From: Holothuria scabra
Lineage: Eukaryota > Echinodermata > Holothuroidea > Aspidochirotida > Holothuriidae
Length of the DNA: 64,000 bases
Reading direction: 5' to 3'
Assembly: GCA_037179385.1 (NCBI GenBank)
Contig: CM074181.1
Span: 49,868,394-49,932,393 of the forward strand
The notes beneath the pieces are model-generated. The model had not been told where the DNA came from and ran no database searches. It worked only from the letters and a program-made list of their open reading frames with translations. Within the stretch, counting starts at the first letter, position 1. Each line of letters starts with the position of its first letter. Shown in pieces: positions 24,201 through 34,906 of this stretch. Position numbers and translations under genes: made by a program.

Positions 24201-26365
24201 AACACATTATAACTTGATATCACCTGAGACCTTTCTTTTTAAAGTTACAGGGTAAAGACAAAAACGACAGGGCTGGATAATAAAATGCACATTACTTGAA
24301 AGGTGAAATAAAGAGATACTCATCAAAAGTTACAGGGGAGAAAAAGAAGTGACCTTGATAATGAAATGCACATTACTTGCAAATGAAATATGGCGATACC
24401 CCTTAGAAGTATCACTGTTGGAACAGACATGCCCTGGATAATAACATGTTCATGACTCACAAAGGAAAATATGGATATATACTCCTTAAAAGTTACTTGG
24501 TTGGAACAGATATTCCTCAAAAGTTACAGGGTAGATAAAGGAAAGCCCCGGACAAAGTATGGAGATACTCCTTAAAAGTTTCAGGGCTGGAATGCACATT
24601 ACTTGTACGGAAAATCATGGATAATAAAATACACATAAACTTGCAGAGAAAAAATATTGCGATTCCCTAAAAGTTGCAAGGCAAGAATGGAAATACCCTG
24701 GATAACATAATGCACATAAATTGCAGAGAAAAATATAAAGAAAATTCTTGAAAATTACAGGGTAGAAATGAAATGCCTTGGATGATACCATATACTTGCA
24801 GAAGCCTGAATAAACTGCCAAAAAAAAAATGCATGATCCTAAAAAGTAACAGGGTAGAAAAGTAAATGCCCTGGATGAAACAATGTACATTACTTGCAGA
24901 GAGCAAGCAGAGAGCAACTCCTTAAAAATGCCCTGGATAATAAAGTGCACATTACCCGCAAAGAGATAAATAGAGCAACTCCCAAAAAGTAACAGGGCAG
25001 AGAAGAAAATGCCCTGGATGATACCATGCAGATTACTTTCTTTCGGAGAGCAATAAAGTCCTCAAAAAATGCATACTTACTAATAGTCACAGGGTAGAAA
25101 AGTAAATGCCCTGGATGATACTATGCATATTATTCTCAGAGGGCCATAAATTCCTTAAAAACCGCATACTCCCTTAAAGATACAGGGTAGAAAAGTAAAT
25201 GCCGTGGATGATACAATGAACATTACCCTCCGAGAGCAATAAACTCCTCAAAAATGCCCTGGATAATAAGGGCATATTTCTTGCAGAGAGACATATAGAA
25301 CTACTCCCAAAAAATTACAGTGTAGAAAAAAGTAAATGCCCTGGATGATACATTGCATTTTAATAAAGTGCATATTACTTGCGGAGAGATATGTTGTAAG
25401 AATACTTCAACAAACTTCATAGGTTGAGTTAAGAATATTCCCTGGAAGTTAGAGGGTAGAAAAGTAAATGCCCTGGATGATAAAATGCATACTAATAAAG
25501 TGCTTATTACTTGCAGAGAGATATGTTCAAGGAATACTCCCCAAAAGTTTTAGGGTAGAAAAGAAAATGCCCTGGATGATACAATGCATATTTTTCTCAG
25601 AGAGAAGTAAACTCCTAAAACATTCTCCCTTTAAGTTACAGGGTAGAAAAGCAAATGCCCTGGATGATCCAATGCACATTACTTTCTGAGAGCAATACAC
25701 TCTTTAAAATGCCCTTGATTATAAAGTGCACATTACTTGCAAAGATATAAATAGAACAACTCCCCAAAAGTACCAAGGCAGAAAAGAAAATGCCCTGGAT
25801 GATACAGTATCATGCATATATCTTTCAGAGAGCAGTTTACTCCTAAAACATTCTCCCTTTAAGTTACAGGGTAGAAAAGAAAATGCCCTGGATGATACAA
25901 TGCACATTACTTTCTGAGAGCAATACACTCTTTAAAATGCCTTGGATAATAAAGTGCACATTACTTGAAAAGAGATAAATAGAACAACTTACAAAAAGTA
26001 ACAGGGCAGAAAGGAAAATGCCCTAAATGATACCATGCACATTAATTAAGTGCATATTACTTGAAGAGAGATATGTTGAAGGAATACTCCCTAAAAGTTT
26101 CAGGGTAGAAAAGTAAATGTCCTGGTTGATAATATGCACATTACTCGCACAGAGCAAAAAGGTTCTTTAAAATGCCCTGGTTAATAAAGTGCATATGAGT
26201 GGCAAAGAGGTATAGAATCACTTCTTAAAAGTAAGAGGGAGGAAAGTAAATGTCCTGGATTATAAAATGCACATTACTGGAAGAGATGTATGTGAAGTGA
26301 CTCTTCAGTGCATCAAGAGATATTAAAAGATCCATTTAAGGTGTACCTCAATTCAAAAAATTCAA

Positions 26366-26866
26366 AAATATATATTAGACAGCTTGAAAAAAAGAATTCC
26401 AACAGTCCAATTTCCATCTTCAAAGGACATTCTTGAACTGAAATACTAAGTGCCAAAGTTTACTTGTTGAAATTACAATGGTACAATGTTCCATAATTTG
26501 TGATATCATTGTTGTACTACTCAAATTGCAATATCTGGATTTCTTCATTTTTCTGAAAGTTGCTGTAACTTATACCCAAGGTGTGATAGCACTCTTACCC
26601 GTATGGGGTGATGTAATTAACTAAGCCCTCTATGTGCAAAACACTATGCAAACAAACAGGAAGTGTTCAAGGCCTTAAAACATTTTTCATTTAAAGGGGA
26701 ACAATGTAGGTAATTTAGGTTATTTAATGTCACAAATTATTACACAATGGACTAGATTGATTGAAGTGAATAAGTTTCAACATTTTATATCTTGGCTCAA
26801 GAATGTCCTTTGAAGATGGAAGTCCAGTTAGAATTCATTTTTCTTGCTGTTTAATACACATATTTT
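26366..26866. mobile_element. TIR element at array inversion point
   Basis: About 60-bp terminal inverted repeats: left (26366-26437) with AGACAGC, AGAATTC and ATCTTCAAAGGACATTCTTG; right (26799-26866) carries the same words on the minus strand. 500 bp, non-coding. A single end of the same family is at 6985-7085. The array runs in + orientation to its left and inverted to its right. Confidence 0.85.
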
Positions 26867-27235
26867 TCATAGAGAGATAAAGAGATAGTAGTTATGTGGA
26901 TTTTATTACCCAGGGCATTTCTGTCCGTACACTGCATTTTTAAAGGAGTTCCTCCCTATATGATACAAAGGCATTTATAATCCAGGATATTCACTTTTCT
27001 ACCCTGTAACTCTTAGAAAGTATTTCTCTGCAAGTAATATGCATTTTACTATCAAGGGTGTTTTTCTCTGTAACTTTCAATGAGTTGCTGAATACATTTC
27101 TCTGCAAGTAATGCATATTTTATTATAAAGGGCATTTACTTTCATCCTATATATTTTTTTACGGGTATCTCTATGTAATAAAAGAACTGGTACGGATAGT
27201 ACAATGCACATAACTCATGAAGAGATATGAGAAAC
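26867..27235 (-). repeat. Tandem array units in inverted orientation
   Basis: The array words appear as reverse complements (CAGGGCATTTCTGTCC, CTTTTCTACCCTGTAAC, TCTCTGCAAGTAATATGCA), showing units of the 22490-26330 array on the opposite strand. About four to five units. Confidence 0.88.
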
Positions 27236-27255
27236 CAAGCAAGTTATGTTTTTTT

Positions 27256-27612
27256 TCATATATTTATCCAGTAAACCCTTTGATTGTCCCCTGTTGTCTC
27301 CAATACTTTCCTCATTATGACTTCCATTGTCCTCATCTCCAGTAGTTGCTCTAGTCTCTCCAAATCTTCATGGGTACGGCTTTCATGGAGTTCTACGTGT
27401 ACATGTCCATCGCCCTCAGCATCAGCATCAGCATCATCTTCGTCAAAAGACTGCTCATCACATTCTGTTTTTTCCAAAGAAACTGCTTTACTTTGCTGCA
27501 TCTCCTTAGAGTTGCGCTGCAATATTTTTTTTTATTTTTGATGAATGGGAATGCTGCCACTTCATAACTTAGAAGGACAGCATTCTGTTCAATGCTGAGG
27601 GCACTTGTTAGG
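27256..27612 (-). pseudogene. Possible exon of an unknown acidic protein
   Basis: On the minus strand a splice-acceptor-like TTTAATTTTACAG precedes 27612. From there a frame stays open (TSALSIEQNAVLLSYEVAAF) to an A9 run near 27525, where a one-base shift is needed to enter the downstream open frame ending at 27256. That frame has an acidic stretch (DEQSFDEDDADADAEGD) and a Glu/Leu-rich, coiled-coil-like part (ERLEQLLEMRTMEVI). I do not recognise the family. The shift could be a decayed gene or a homopolymer error. It lies inside the giant hAT-like insertion, so it could be captured host sequence. Confidence 0.35.
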
Positions 27613-29198
27613 CCAGTTCCTGTAAAATTAAATAAATGTGAAAAAGAATTAAGTTAAGTTGTTCCTGAATTTGAATCCATTTTTCACAGGAGATTACATC
27701 TGAATTTCTTTTTCACAAGTTCTCCAATGAATGGATTTAGCCAAGCATGTTGCCAATAGAGCGGCGAGCAATGGTGACATATGCCGGATGCCATGTATTA
27801 TTTTGCACTTGTTTACTGCCACACAGTCCCCTTAGAGTGTTTTGCCAACTTTTACTTAAAGTAGCCATAACTAGAGCACCAACAGTGCAAACACTCTTAC
27901 CTTCAAACTTAAAAGAGTCCCTGGGCTGTCTGTACTATCTTAAATGATCTCAATTGACCTATAAACACAATTACACTCTTTCACCCTGAAGGCAACTTTT
28001 AAGAGTGTCACCAAAATTCCAAGCTATCTTCAGTGTGTATATTGCCCTTGGAAAGTTACCATAAGAAATAAACCTACAATAGGGAATAGAGTATAAGATA
28101 ATTACACCTTAATAATCAGTGATATTGACCTGCACTAATTCTTAACATCAAACAAATGATTAGCACTCTGAAATGTAAATATTACTAATACTCATGACTT
28201 CCTGTTTTAAGTCCTTGAAATGACCTGGCTAGGGGTAAACTTCAAACGCGCTCTTAGCAAGTCAGCTACTCTATCAGATTTTCTAAGATATAGTCCATGA
28301 GCTCTGACATGACTTTGGGCCAAAACAAAATATCCAAAATAAAATAATCGAGCAACCAATGAACCAATGAAGCAAGCATCATTGCAACAAAATGTCAACT
28401 CAGTTTAACTGAATGAAATGAACAAGGGGAGTATTGTCTTTGAAGTTTTTTATTTTAAAAAATAGAATGAACCATAATATTTGTCTCTTTTAATTCTGCT
28501 CTAATTGTGACATTTACTATTAAATTAAGTGCTGAGATAACCATACATGCAATACCTTATACATGAAAAATTCTAAAAGATATGTAGGACTACTTAGTTG
28601 TACTACGTTGTTTCAAAATACATTGAAAGCAACTGCCAGGGTCAGAACAAGTGACATAGGGGTTCATAATCTGCCCTGCCCAGTGTTTTTAGAGAAGAAA
28701 GGTTCGGTCAGCAATTAACCAAGCAGAAAATAAGTTATGTAGGATGTGACAACAGAATAAAAATTTGCCTCCCTGAAGACAGTCAGAGACATATGATCCA
28801 CACATTACTTTCACAGGTAGATACCTGTTTGAAGCTGTGTAGCCAATACTTATGCAAAAAGTTCTAAAATTTTGAGCTGTTGACTTTTAATTTAACAAAT
28901 TGGACTCTTGAGCCACACCCCTGGAGAGTTACTTCACTTCAGAGAGTGAAAATTCACTCTTTCAAGAGGGTCTCCAAGGCACACCCTTTTCAAGAGTTGT
29001 GACCGTCCCTGTAAGCTCTCATTTATAGTTTAACTTGACCTTTCTGGAGAGGATTGTACTCTTCTTGGAGTGAATTTCTACTCGAATGAAGAGTATGCAT
29101 TTCATCTTTTTAACGAGAAAATATTAAATCTTTTTTATTTTCATAGGGTAATTTGTCTGCAAAGGTATTTCGGGCCCTTTCAAAAGTGGTATTATTCA
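27613..29198. other. No gene recognised; hairpin-like ACACTCTT debris
   Basis: Short inverted CACTCTTA words at 27892 and 28007 and AGAGTGAA/TTCACTCT words at 28920-29100 resemble decayed TIR elements. A tRNA-like remnant on the minus strand near 28205-28290 is too weak to call. No coding sequence supported. Confidence 0.45.
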
Positions 29199-29503
29199 TT
29201 AAAGGCCCAGTTCTCTCACCCCAAACAGTACCAATTCTCCTAACCTTCTTACTTAAGCCCCTCCCACAATTGTCTGAAATCTATGCTCATCCAGATACAA
29301 TCTCAGTTTATTGCCTCAAGGTGAGTAAAGAAAAACTCAATTTATATAATCAAAACACTCTCAGTGCCGTTCATGCTGTGTAATACAAGCTTAGATAATC
29401 TGCCTTGTTTGAATAAGTTGTCAATCAAAGAGTTGAGCCAATTGAGAATTTCGGTACCCCTGTTCCAAAACTGTAGTTTGGGTTGAGAGGTTTGGTCCTT
29501 TAA
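29199..29503. mobile_element. TTAA-bounded MITE, copy 3
   Basis: 305 bp with TTAA at both ends, inverted termini TTAAAGGCCCAGTTCTCTCA / TTAAAGGACCAAACCTCTCA, and the shared internal words of the family. Confidence 0.88.
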
Positions 29504-31320
29504 ACATAGTATACAATATTTTACCTTCAATGGAAATGCCCCTTTATACAGGCTGATATCATGTCATATATTTAGCGATAGCATATGTAGTATAAAATAA
29601 TTTACCTTTAATGGAATCACCCATTTCTCCCCTAGTCTGTTTCCTGTTATTTCCATACAAGGTAAAAAGTATTTTACCCCCAAAGAACACTTTGTCGTGC
29701 GATTACTTTAATATCGGTAATATACGGGTTATAAAGTATTTCACCCTTACTGGAGGCACTTATTTCTCCATTATTCTGTGTCCATGTATAAAAATGTGGT
29801 GCTATACATGGTTAAAAATAGTTTACCGCCAATGGAAAGGGTACTTTTGTTCGGCTTAATATGATGTCACGTAATTATATCAGCATGATAGTATAAGAGG
29901 TTCAAAGTAATTTTCCTTCAATAAAAGGACTTATTACCGATTCATTTGTTTCACATTACTTCGGAAGCGATGCGATACAAGGTAAAACATATTTAACCTC
30001 CAGCGTGAAGAGGATAGGAGGACTTTTGCCCACTAGTATGATGTCGTAGCGGTAGTATATGGAGCATAAAGATATTTAAAGTAACCCTCAATGGAAATAT
30101 TTTTCCTCATACTGTTTCCTCTCATTCACAGCCAATGCAAAACAACGTAATTTCTCCTATCTCCGTGTTGTTTGGCTCTTGTAGTAGTCTAACTTACATA
30201 AGTCGTATTATACGGGGCATAAAAAAGATTACCCTTAATGAAAACTCTTACTATTCCCTTAGTTTGGTTCTTGCTATTTTGGATGCAGTGCGATAAAAGG
30301 TAAAATATTTTACCTCCAATGTGAAGAGTTGGAGTATGTTTTGCCCCTAAGTCTGATGTTGTGCGATTAAAATCGTAGCGGTAATGTATGGGGCATAAAG
30401 TGATTTACCCTCACTGGAAACAATTCATCCTCGAACTGTTTACTGTTATTTCTAAACCGGTGCGATAGAAGGTAAAAATATTTCACCTTTAATGGAAAGT
30501 TTACTTTGGCAGTTTGGCTGTTATTCTAACTTATATCAGTAGCGTTGTATTATACGGGGCATAAAATAAATAACCTCCAATAGAAACACTTATTACCTGA
30601 TTACTCCCTTAGTTTGTTTCCAGTATGCCGGTAAAAACAATTTTACCTCCAATGTAAAGAGTTGAACTTTATTTGACCCATTAGTATAATGTCGTGTGAT
30701 TATAATCGTAGCGGTAGTATATATGGGGGCATAAAATAATTTTCGTTCAGTGGGAACATTTCTTCCTCAGATTGTTTATTGCTATTTCAAAATCTTTGCC
30801 ATACAAGGTTAAAATATTTTAACTCCTATGGCAAGAGTATTTAACTTCTTAGTCTGTTGTCGTTAGATCGAATAAAGTGCTGTAGTATATACGGGGTTTA
30901 AAATAATTTACTATCGATGGAATTGCTTGTGCCTCCTCTAGTCTTATTTCATTTTATAAACAAGGTAAAAGTATTTTACCCAAATTGAAAGAGCATTTTG
31001 CCTTCTAGTATGCTGTGATATGATTATATTTGTAGCGAAGGTATACGGGGTATAAATATTTTTGCCTTCAGTGGAAACACTTATTTTCCCATTGTCTGGT
31101 TTCATGCTATTTCAAAAATTGAATCAATGGAAAGAAAATGTTGCCTGTTAAACTGTTGTCATGTAATTGCGTAAGTGGGGGAATACTTACATTATGGAAC
31201 GTATTGTCTGCAATCAAACAATAATTGAATTTTCAGTTTGCTTAATGAAGTAAAATGTCTGTTTAAGTGTACGAGTAGTATTATACAGGGTAGAAAATAT
31301 TTCACCTTTAATGAAAACAA
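29504..31320. repeat. Second degenerate tandem array (unit ~165 bp)
   Basis: About ten or eleven diverged units. The word TATACGGGGCATAAA (variants) recurs near 29729, 30055, 30205, 30387, 30550, 30722, 30888, 31045 and 31275. Each is followed by ATTTACC, TCAATGGAAA, CTGTTTC and CAAGGTAAAA-TATTTTACC. It is unrelated in words to the 22490-26330 array. No coding sequence. Confidence 0.85.
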
Positions 31321-32920
31321 CAATTCATATATCTCGCTCTTTTTTGCAAATTTCAAAAGATTATGCACCTTTTCCTTCCATTTCTGAAAATTTCACTTTT
31401 TTTTTCAAACAATGTTGTAAATAAAAGTAGTTTTTAATTGATAAATAACTTGAAATCTTACAAAAAAAAGTCAGATATACGAGAAATGCTGGGAAACGTG
31501 AATTCTTTCTTGTAAAGTGCCGTTTATTTTCTTCCTTTGCTGTTTTTCATTATTAAAAGTTTGCTTTTTTCTTGAAAAAAAAAGCGAAAAGTGCGTTTTT
31601 AAGGTCATTTATAAAAGATTTCAACCAAAATGAGAGATTTTTAAGCGATGAGATTGTTGCAAATTTAACTTTTTTTCGTGATTTATCTAAATATCTGCAT
31701 CTGCTTTGAAGAAATACAAAAAATCTCCAAAATATAACGTTCAAAACCTGTGCTCCTTACAAATTCGGCAAAATATCACTGAAAAATGCAAAAATGCAAA
31801 AATTAAGCGTAAAAATTGTTTATTTTTTAGAAGAAAAGTGATATTTTCCAAATATTTTTTTTGGGAAGTAGTTTTAATCGTGTTTTAAACTTGTCGTTAA
31901 GTTTGCATAATGTTGGGACACAAAATTAAAAGAGCATCGATCGGTATAGGCGAACGGGAGCATTTCAGTTTGCGGTTTCTTCTTGGCCATAAAGATTTTC
32001 TAAGCGGAACGCCATCATTGGTTTGCGGGAAACGAAGAGAAAATTTTGAACATTCAGACCCTCAGATGGCCGGATATACCATTTCCAGACCAATACGAAG
32101 AATCTATAAGCAGTTGATATCTTTTCTTAATAAAAAAAAATGCTCACTCCAAAAAGTTAGCGAACTGCAAGGTGATTAGAAAGTTGTTAAAAAAATACTT
32201 TAAGCCGAAAAATGTAATTTTGCCCGAAAGACTATTTAAGCGGAGCGTCACCATTTATTGGTGCAGAACGTGGAGAAAATTTTGAAAACTGTCGCCAACC
32301 CCTCGGATGGCTGCGTTTCCATTCTTGTTTAGAGATTCTAAACATGAAGTCTTTGAGTTAAGCTTTTGTTAGCAATAAGAAAAATCAAGAACATTCTACG
32401 CACGTGATCAGAAAATTACTTTCACTAGGCCTGTCATATTAAATGGTCTTGACTCTTTTCGTGGAAACTAAACAACGGAATTGAAATATGCTAATGCTCC
32501 TGTATTGTGACTCTTGGCTAAACTAAAGATCCGCTGAATTGATGAAATTGTCTGTGACTGTTCGAAACAGTGTCGGTTAACTATTTTCCTCCTAACGTCT
32601 CTTTCGTGATAAATGGCAAACTATTTCTCATCGGAACTGAACACCCTCCGCTCCCTGTTCCTGTCTCGTACGAATATGAGGACCTGGGAAGGAGCTTAAG
32701 GGATGGGCTCTCTCTTTTAATTAGTCACCAGTACTTAATATCATACGAGTTTCGTGTATTTCGATTTGTGTTGTGAGGGAAAGGATGAGCCTGAAATAGC
32801 CCCTTTGAGTTTTCTCGTAGGTAAGCATTATGCTCATTTTAGTGTATTTTTAATTGTTGATGTGACGAAAAAGGGAGGGGGAGGGAGAGGCCGTTGAATC
32901 CCCCCTTGGATCCGTGCCTG
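31321..32920. other. hAT-family internal sequence, right part of giant element
   Basis: 31900-32340 shares AAAAGAGCAT-GATCGGTATAGG and TTCTTGGCC with 4700-4940 in reverse orientation, placing it in the same hAT-like family. 31340-31880 is A/T-rich. It ends in GGATCCGTGCCTG. No transposase was recognised. Confidence 0.6.
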
Positions 32921-33700
32921 CTAGGCAGGCGCATACCACATCGTGATCATGGTAGCGCTGTTGATTTCCTCTCGTGGGTTATTTCGCATAAGCAGCTTCT
33001 CAGGAGTTGCGTTTCTCCAGAAAGTCACTTTCGTTATTGCACTGGTGGGCGTATCTTAGTACTTCGTCTTTGATATAGCCTTTAAAAGTGGCTGGTAGGT
33101 GTTCTGAGGTCCGATCTAAATATTGGTAGGTTTATGTGGACTTGGTGTAGACTTAAGTGTCAAGTAGGCCAGTAGTACGGAAGCGTTCGCCTTTAAATAT
33201 TTTATAGATCGGGACAAGTAACTTTCATGTAAGAAGCTTCTGCCATGCACATAAAATGTTCGGGTGCTTCATTATAAAAGGTCACCAGGTTTTCAAGTTC
33301 CTTTCGTGTGCCATTGTACATTAAAAGGATGTCGTCTCTATAAAGAAGCCATTTAACAATATTGAAATTTGTCGGTATAATGCGATTTTCCAGGTTGTTC
33401 ATGACAATGTCGCAGATTACAAGGGAGGCTTGACTTCCCATTGCGCATCCTATCGTTTGTAGGAAAAACTGGCCATCAAATTTAAACCAGTTTTTTTCAT
33501 GAGAATTAGTTTGACCATGGAGCCCGGTGATATTTCCTTTATATCGTAGTAATTTTGAGGGGCTTCCGCGTATTTTTTTACACGACATTCAAGGCTCTCT
33601 CCTGTGCAGTGTTAGTGTACATGGACACTACGTCAAGGAGGAAGGAGGAACTGCTTGTCTTTTCTGACCAAAAATGTTTCTTGACAAATATCTGATTAGT
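32921..33700 (-). pseudogene. Penelope-like element, reverse transcriptase half of split copy
   Basis: The minus strand encodes a PLE reverse transcriptase core: SMYTNT near 33640, FDGQFFLQTIGCAMGSQAS (33420-33480), then YRDDILLMYNGT with the catalytic Asp pair (YRDD). Downstream is CNNESDFLEKRN leading to the insertion junction at 32928. Its continuation is 20252-19923. Several stops and shifts interrupt it. RNA-templated DNA synthesis is the family role; this copy is dead. Confidence 0.85.
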
Positions 33701-33945
33701 TTAAACCTACTATAAGCATAAATTGACAATTTTTGTGTCCAAATTTTTATGTTAAAATTTTGGCCACGCCTGTTTTACCCTATACCATAAATAATTTAGT
33801 GAATAGAGATGAAATTCCAGGATTTTTTTGCTCGATTTAGAATTATATCGTGGGTGCGGACCTTTTTTTATCATTGTAAAGATCAAAGAAGGCATTTGAG
33901 TTAAACTTTTATATTGCAAATTATGAAAATAAATATGCAAATTAG
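33701..33945. other. No gene recognised
   Basis: AT-rich, no supportable feature. Confidence 0.5.
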
Positions 33946-34195
33946 GTGTTCTCTAGAAAATGTATAGAAATTCTATACGTATGAATGAGTTTCTATAAAA
34001 TTTATGTAGGCAGTATCCTGTAGAATAAGTCTATAGAGATTGTTCTCCATAGAAACAAACGGCTATTCTATAGAATTTTAAAGGGACTTTAAGTTTCAAT
34101 AGAGGTACAGTAAACATTTCTAACAAAAATCGTTGATTCTATAGAGTTCCATTAGTCTTTCTAAAGAATTCTATAGAAAACGTTTGTGTGGGATA
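33946..34195. repeat. Cluster of TTCTATAGAA palindromic words
   Basis: The words TCTATAGAA, TATAGAAATTCTATA, TTCTATAGAATTTT and ATTCTATAGAAAA recur about ten times in both orientations over ~250 bp. The pattern resembles the subterminal word repeats of the CACTA-like elements in this window and may be a small TIR element. Confidence 0.65.
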
Positions 34196-34449
34196 CTTTG
34201 ATAGGGCCAAACCAGAAAAAGTAGAAATTCCCTCTGGCCCCTCTTCCTTTCATAAACAATATTTATATAGAATCATTGTTCAGATAAATAAATAAAGTTT
34301 TTCTCTGTTAATTAAAATAAGGGACTCTTTAATAGGGTTGCCGTCCTCTATAGATTTTTCCGCATAAAGTCGCCTCCTACTGGTTTGCATTGGCATCCAG
34401 GGGAAGTATTTACTTACAAACAAGGTCAGAATTTTCATTGAATCTCGCT

Positions 34450-34735
34450 AAGTACCTAATTTTTATTTGCTGGAGAATATTTGTTTTTTATTTTTTTCTA
34501 TTTCTCATCTTGTTGATTTTTTGTTACTGCTTTTGTACGTTGCTTTATTTTTTTTATTTTTATTTTTTTGTTGTTGTTGTCATGCTAGGGAGTCCATATT
34601 CCAACCCCATGGTTTTTCGTGTACTTCCCTTCACGTCATGCATATATGCCTCTATTTAGTTTCATCTAATGTTTGTAATTAATTTCTTTTTATGTATGAA
34701 GTGATAAATCGAATAAATGAAACGAATGAAAATTT
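34450..34735 (+). mobile_element. LINE 3' tail, 5'-truncated
   Basis: Ends with GATAAATCGAATAAATGAAACGAATGAAA, of the same kind as the tail of the LINE at 44940-44973 (AAATAAAATGAAATGAATGAAA), after a T-rich 3' UTR-like stretch. No protein-coding part remains. Confidence 0.55.
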
Positions 34736-34906
34736 TGAAAGCTTCACTGGTGCTTTTAGAAGCCTGGCCAATAGTATTTCGATTGTGACTAAAGCACCAT
34801 TTGTCCACACCTGTAGAAACAAAAAAAAAAAAGAAAATCCCTCCACTAAGAACCCTGTCTTACAGACCTGGACCTTGCCCTTCTTGCCTGAAATGTAATA
34901 TGAGTA

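Larger units (their letters stand above)
22490..26330 (+). repeat. Large degenerate tandem array (unit ~85-100 bp)
   Basis: Many diverged units share TTACAGGGTAGAAAAG, AAATGCCCTGGATGAT, AATGCACATTACTTGCAGAG and ACTCCTTAAAAG, with the ATGCCCTGGAT word recurring about every 50-100 bp, most densely from 24600 to 26280. Open frames on both strands are repeat-derived and should not be called proteins. Interruptions are a MITE (23088-23393), another dispersed repeat (23905-24200) and non-matching spacers. Confidence 0.9.
20257..32920. mobile_element. Giant (~12.66 kb) hAT-like insertion carrying tandem arrays
   Basis: The left end CAGGCGCGGATCCA (20257) and right end, on the minus strand, CAGGCACGGATCCA (32920) are terminal inverted repeats. 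CTAGGCAG flanks both sides (20252-20259, 32921-32928); at the left it overlaps the first CAG of the element, explained by loss of one CAG of a CAGCAG. The outer ~600 bp on the left and ~1 kb on the right resemble the hAT-like family at 3360-5423 in reverse orientation. Between them lie two large tandem arrays and several nested elements. No transposase was recognised. The host sequence on the two sides is one PLE. Confidence 0.75.

Noticed and set aside
24615..25928. Repeated open frames on both strands within the tandem array (e.g. recurring SSRAFSFLPC on minus)
   Set aside because: The repeats are in the DNA array units; frames are short, change from unit to unit, and have no start or splice context.
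22490..26330. CRISPR-like array
   Set aside because: Units are degenerate and contiguous with no conserved short repeat separated by unique spacers, and the genome is eukaryotic.
27892..28007. Short CACTA-like element
   Set aside because: Inverted CACTCTTA words are present but flanks do not match and there are no subterminal repeats.
28205..28290. tRNA-like or SINE head on the minus strand
   Set aside because: A- and B-box similarity is too weak and no family body follows.
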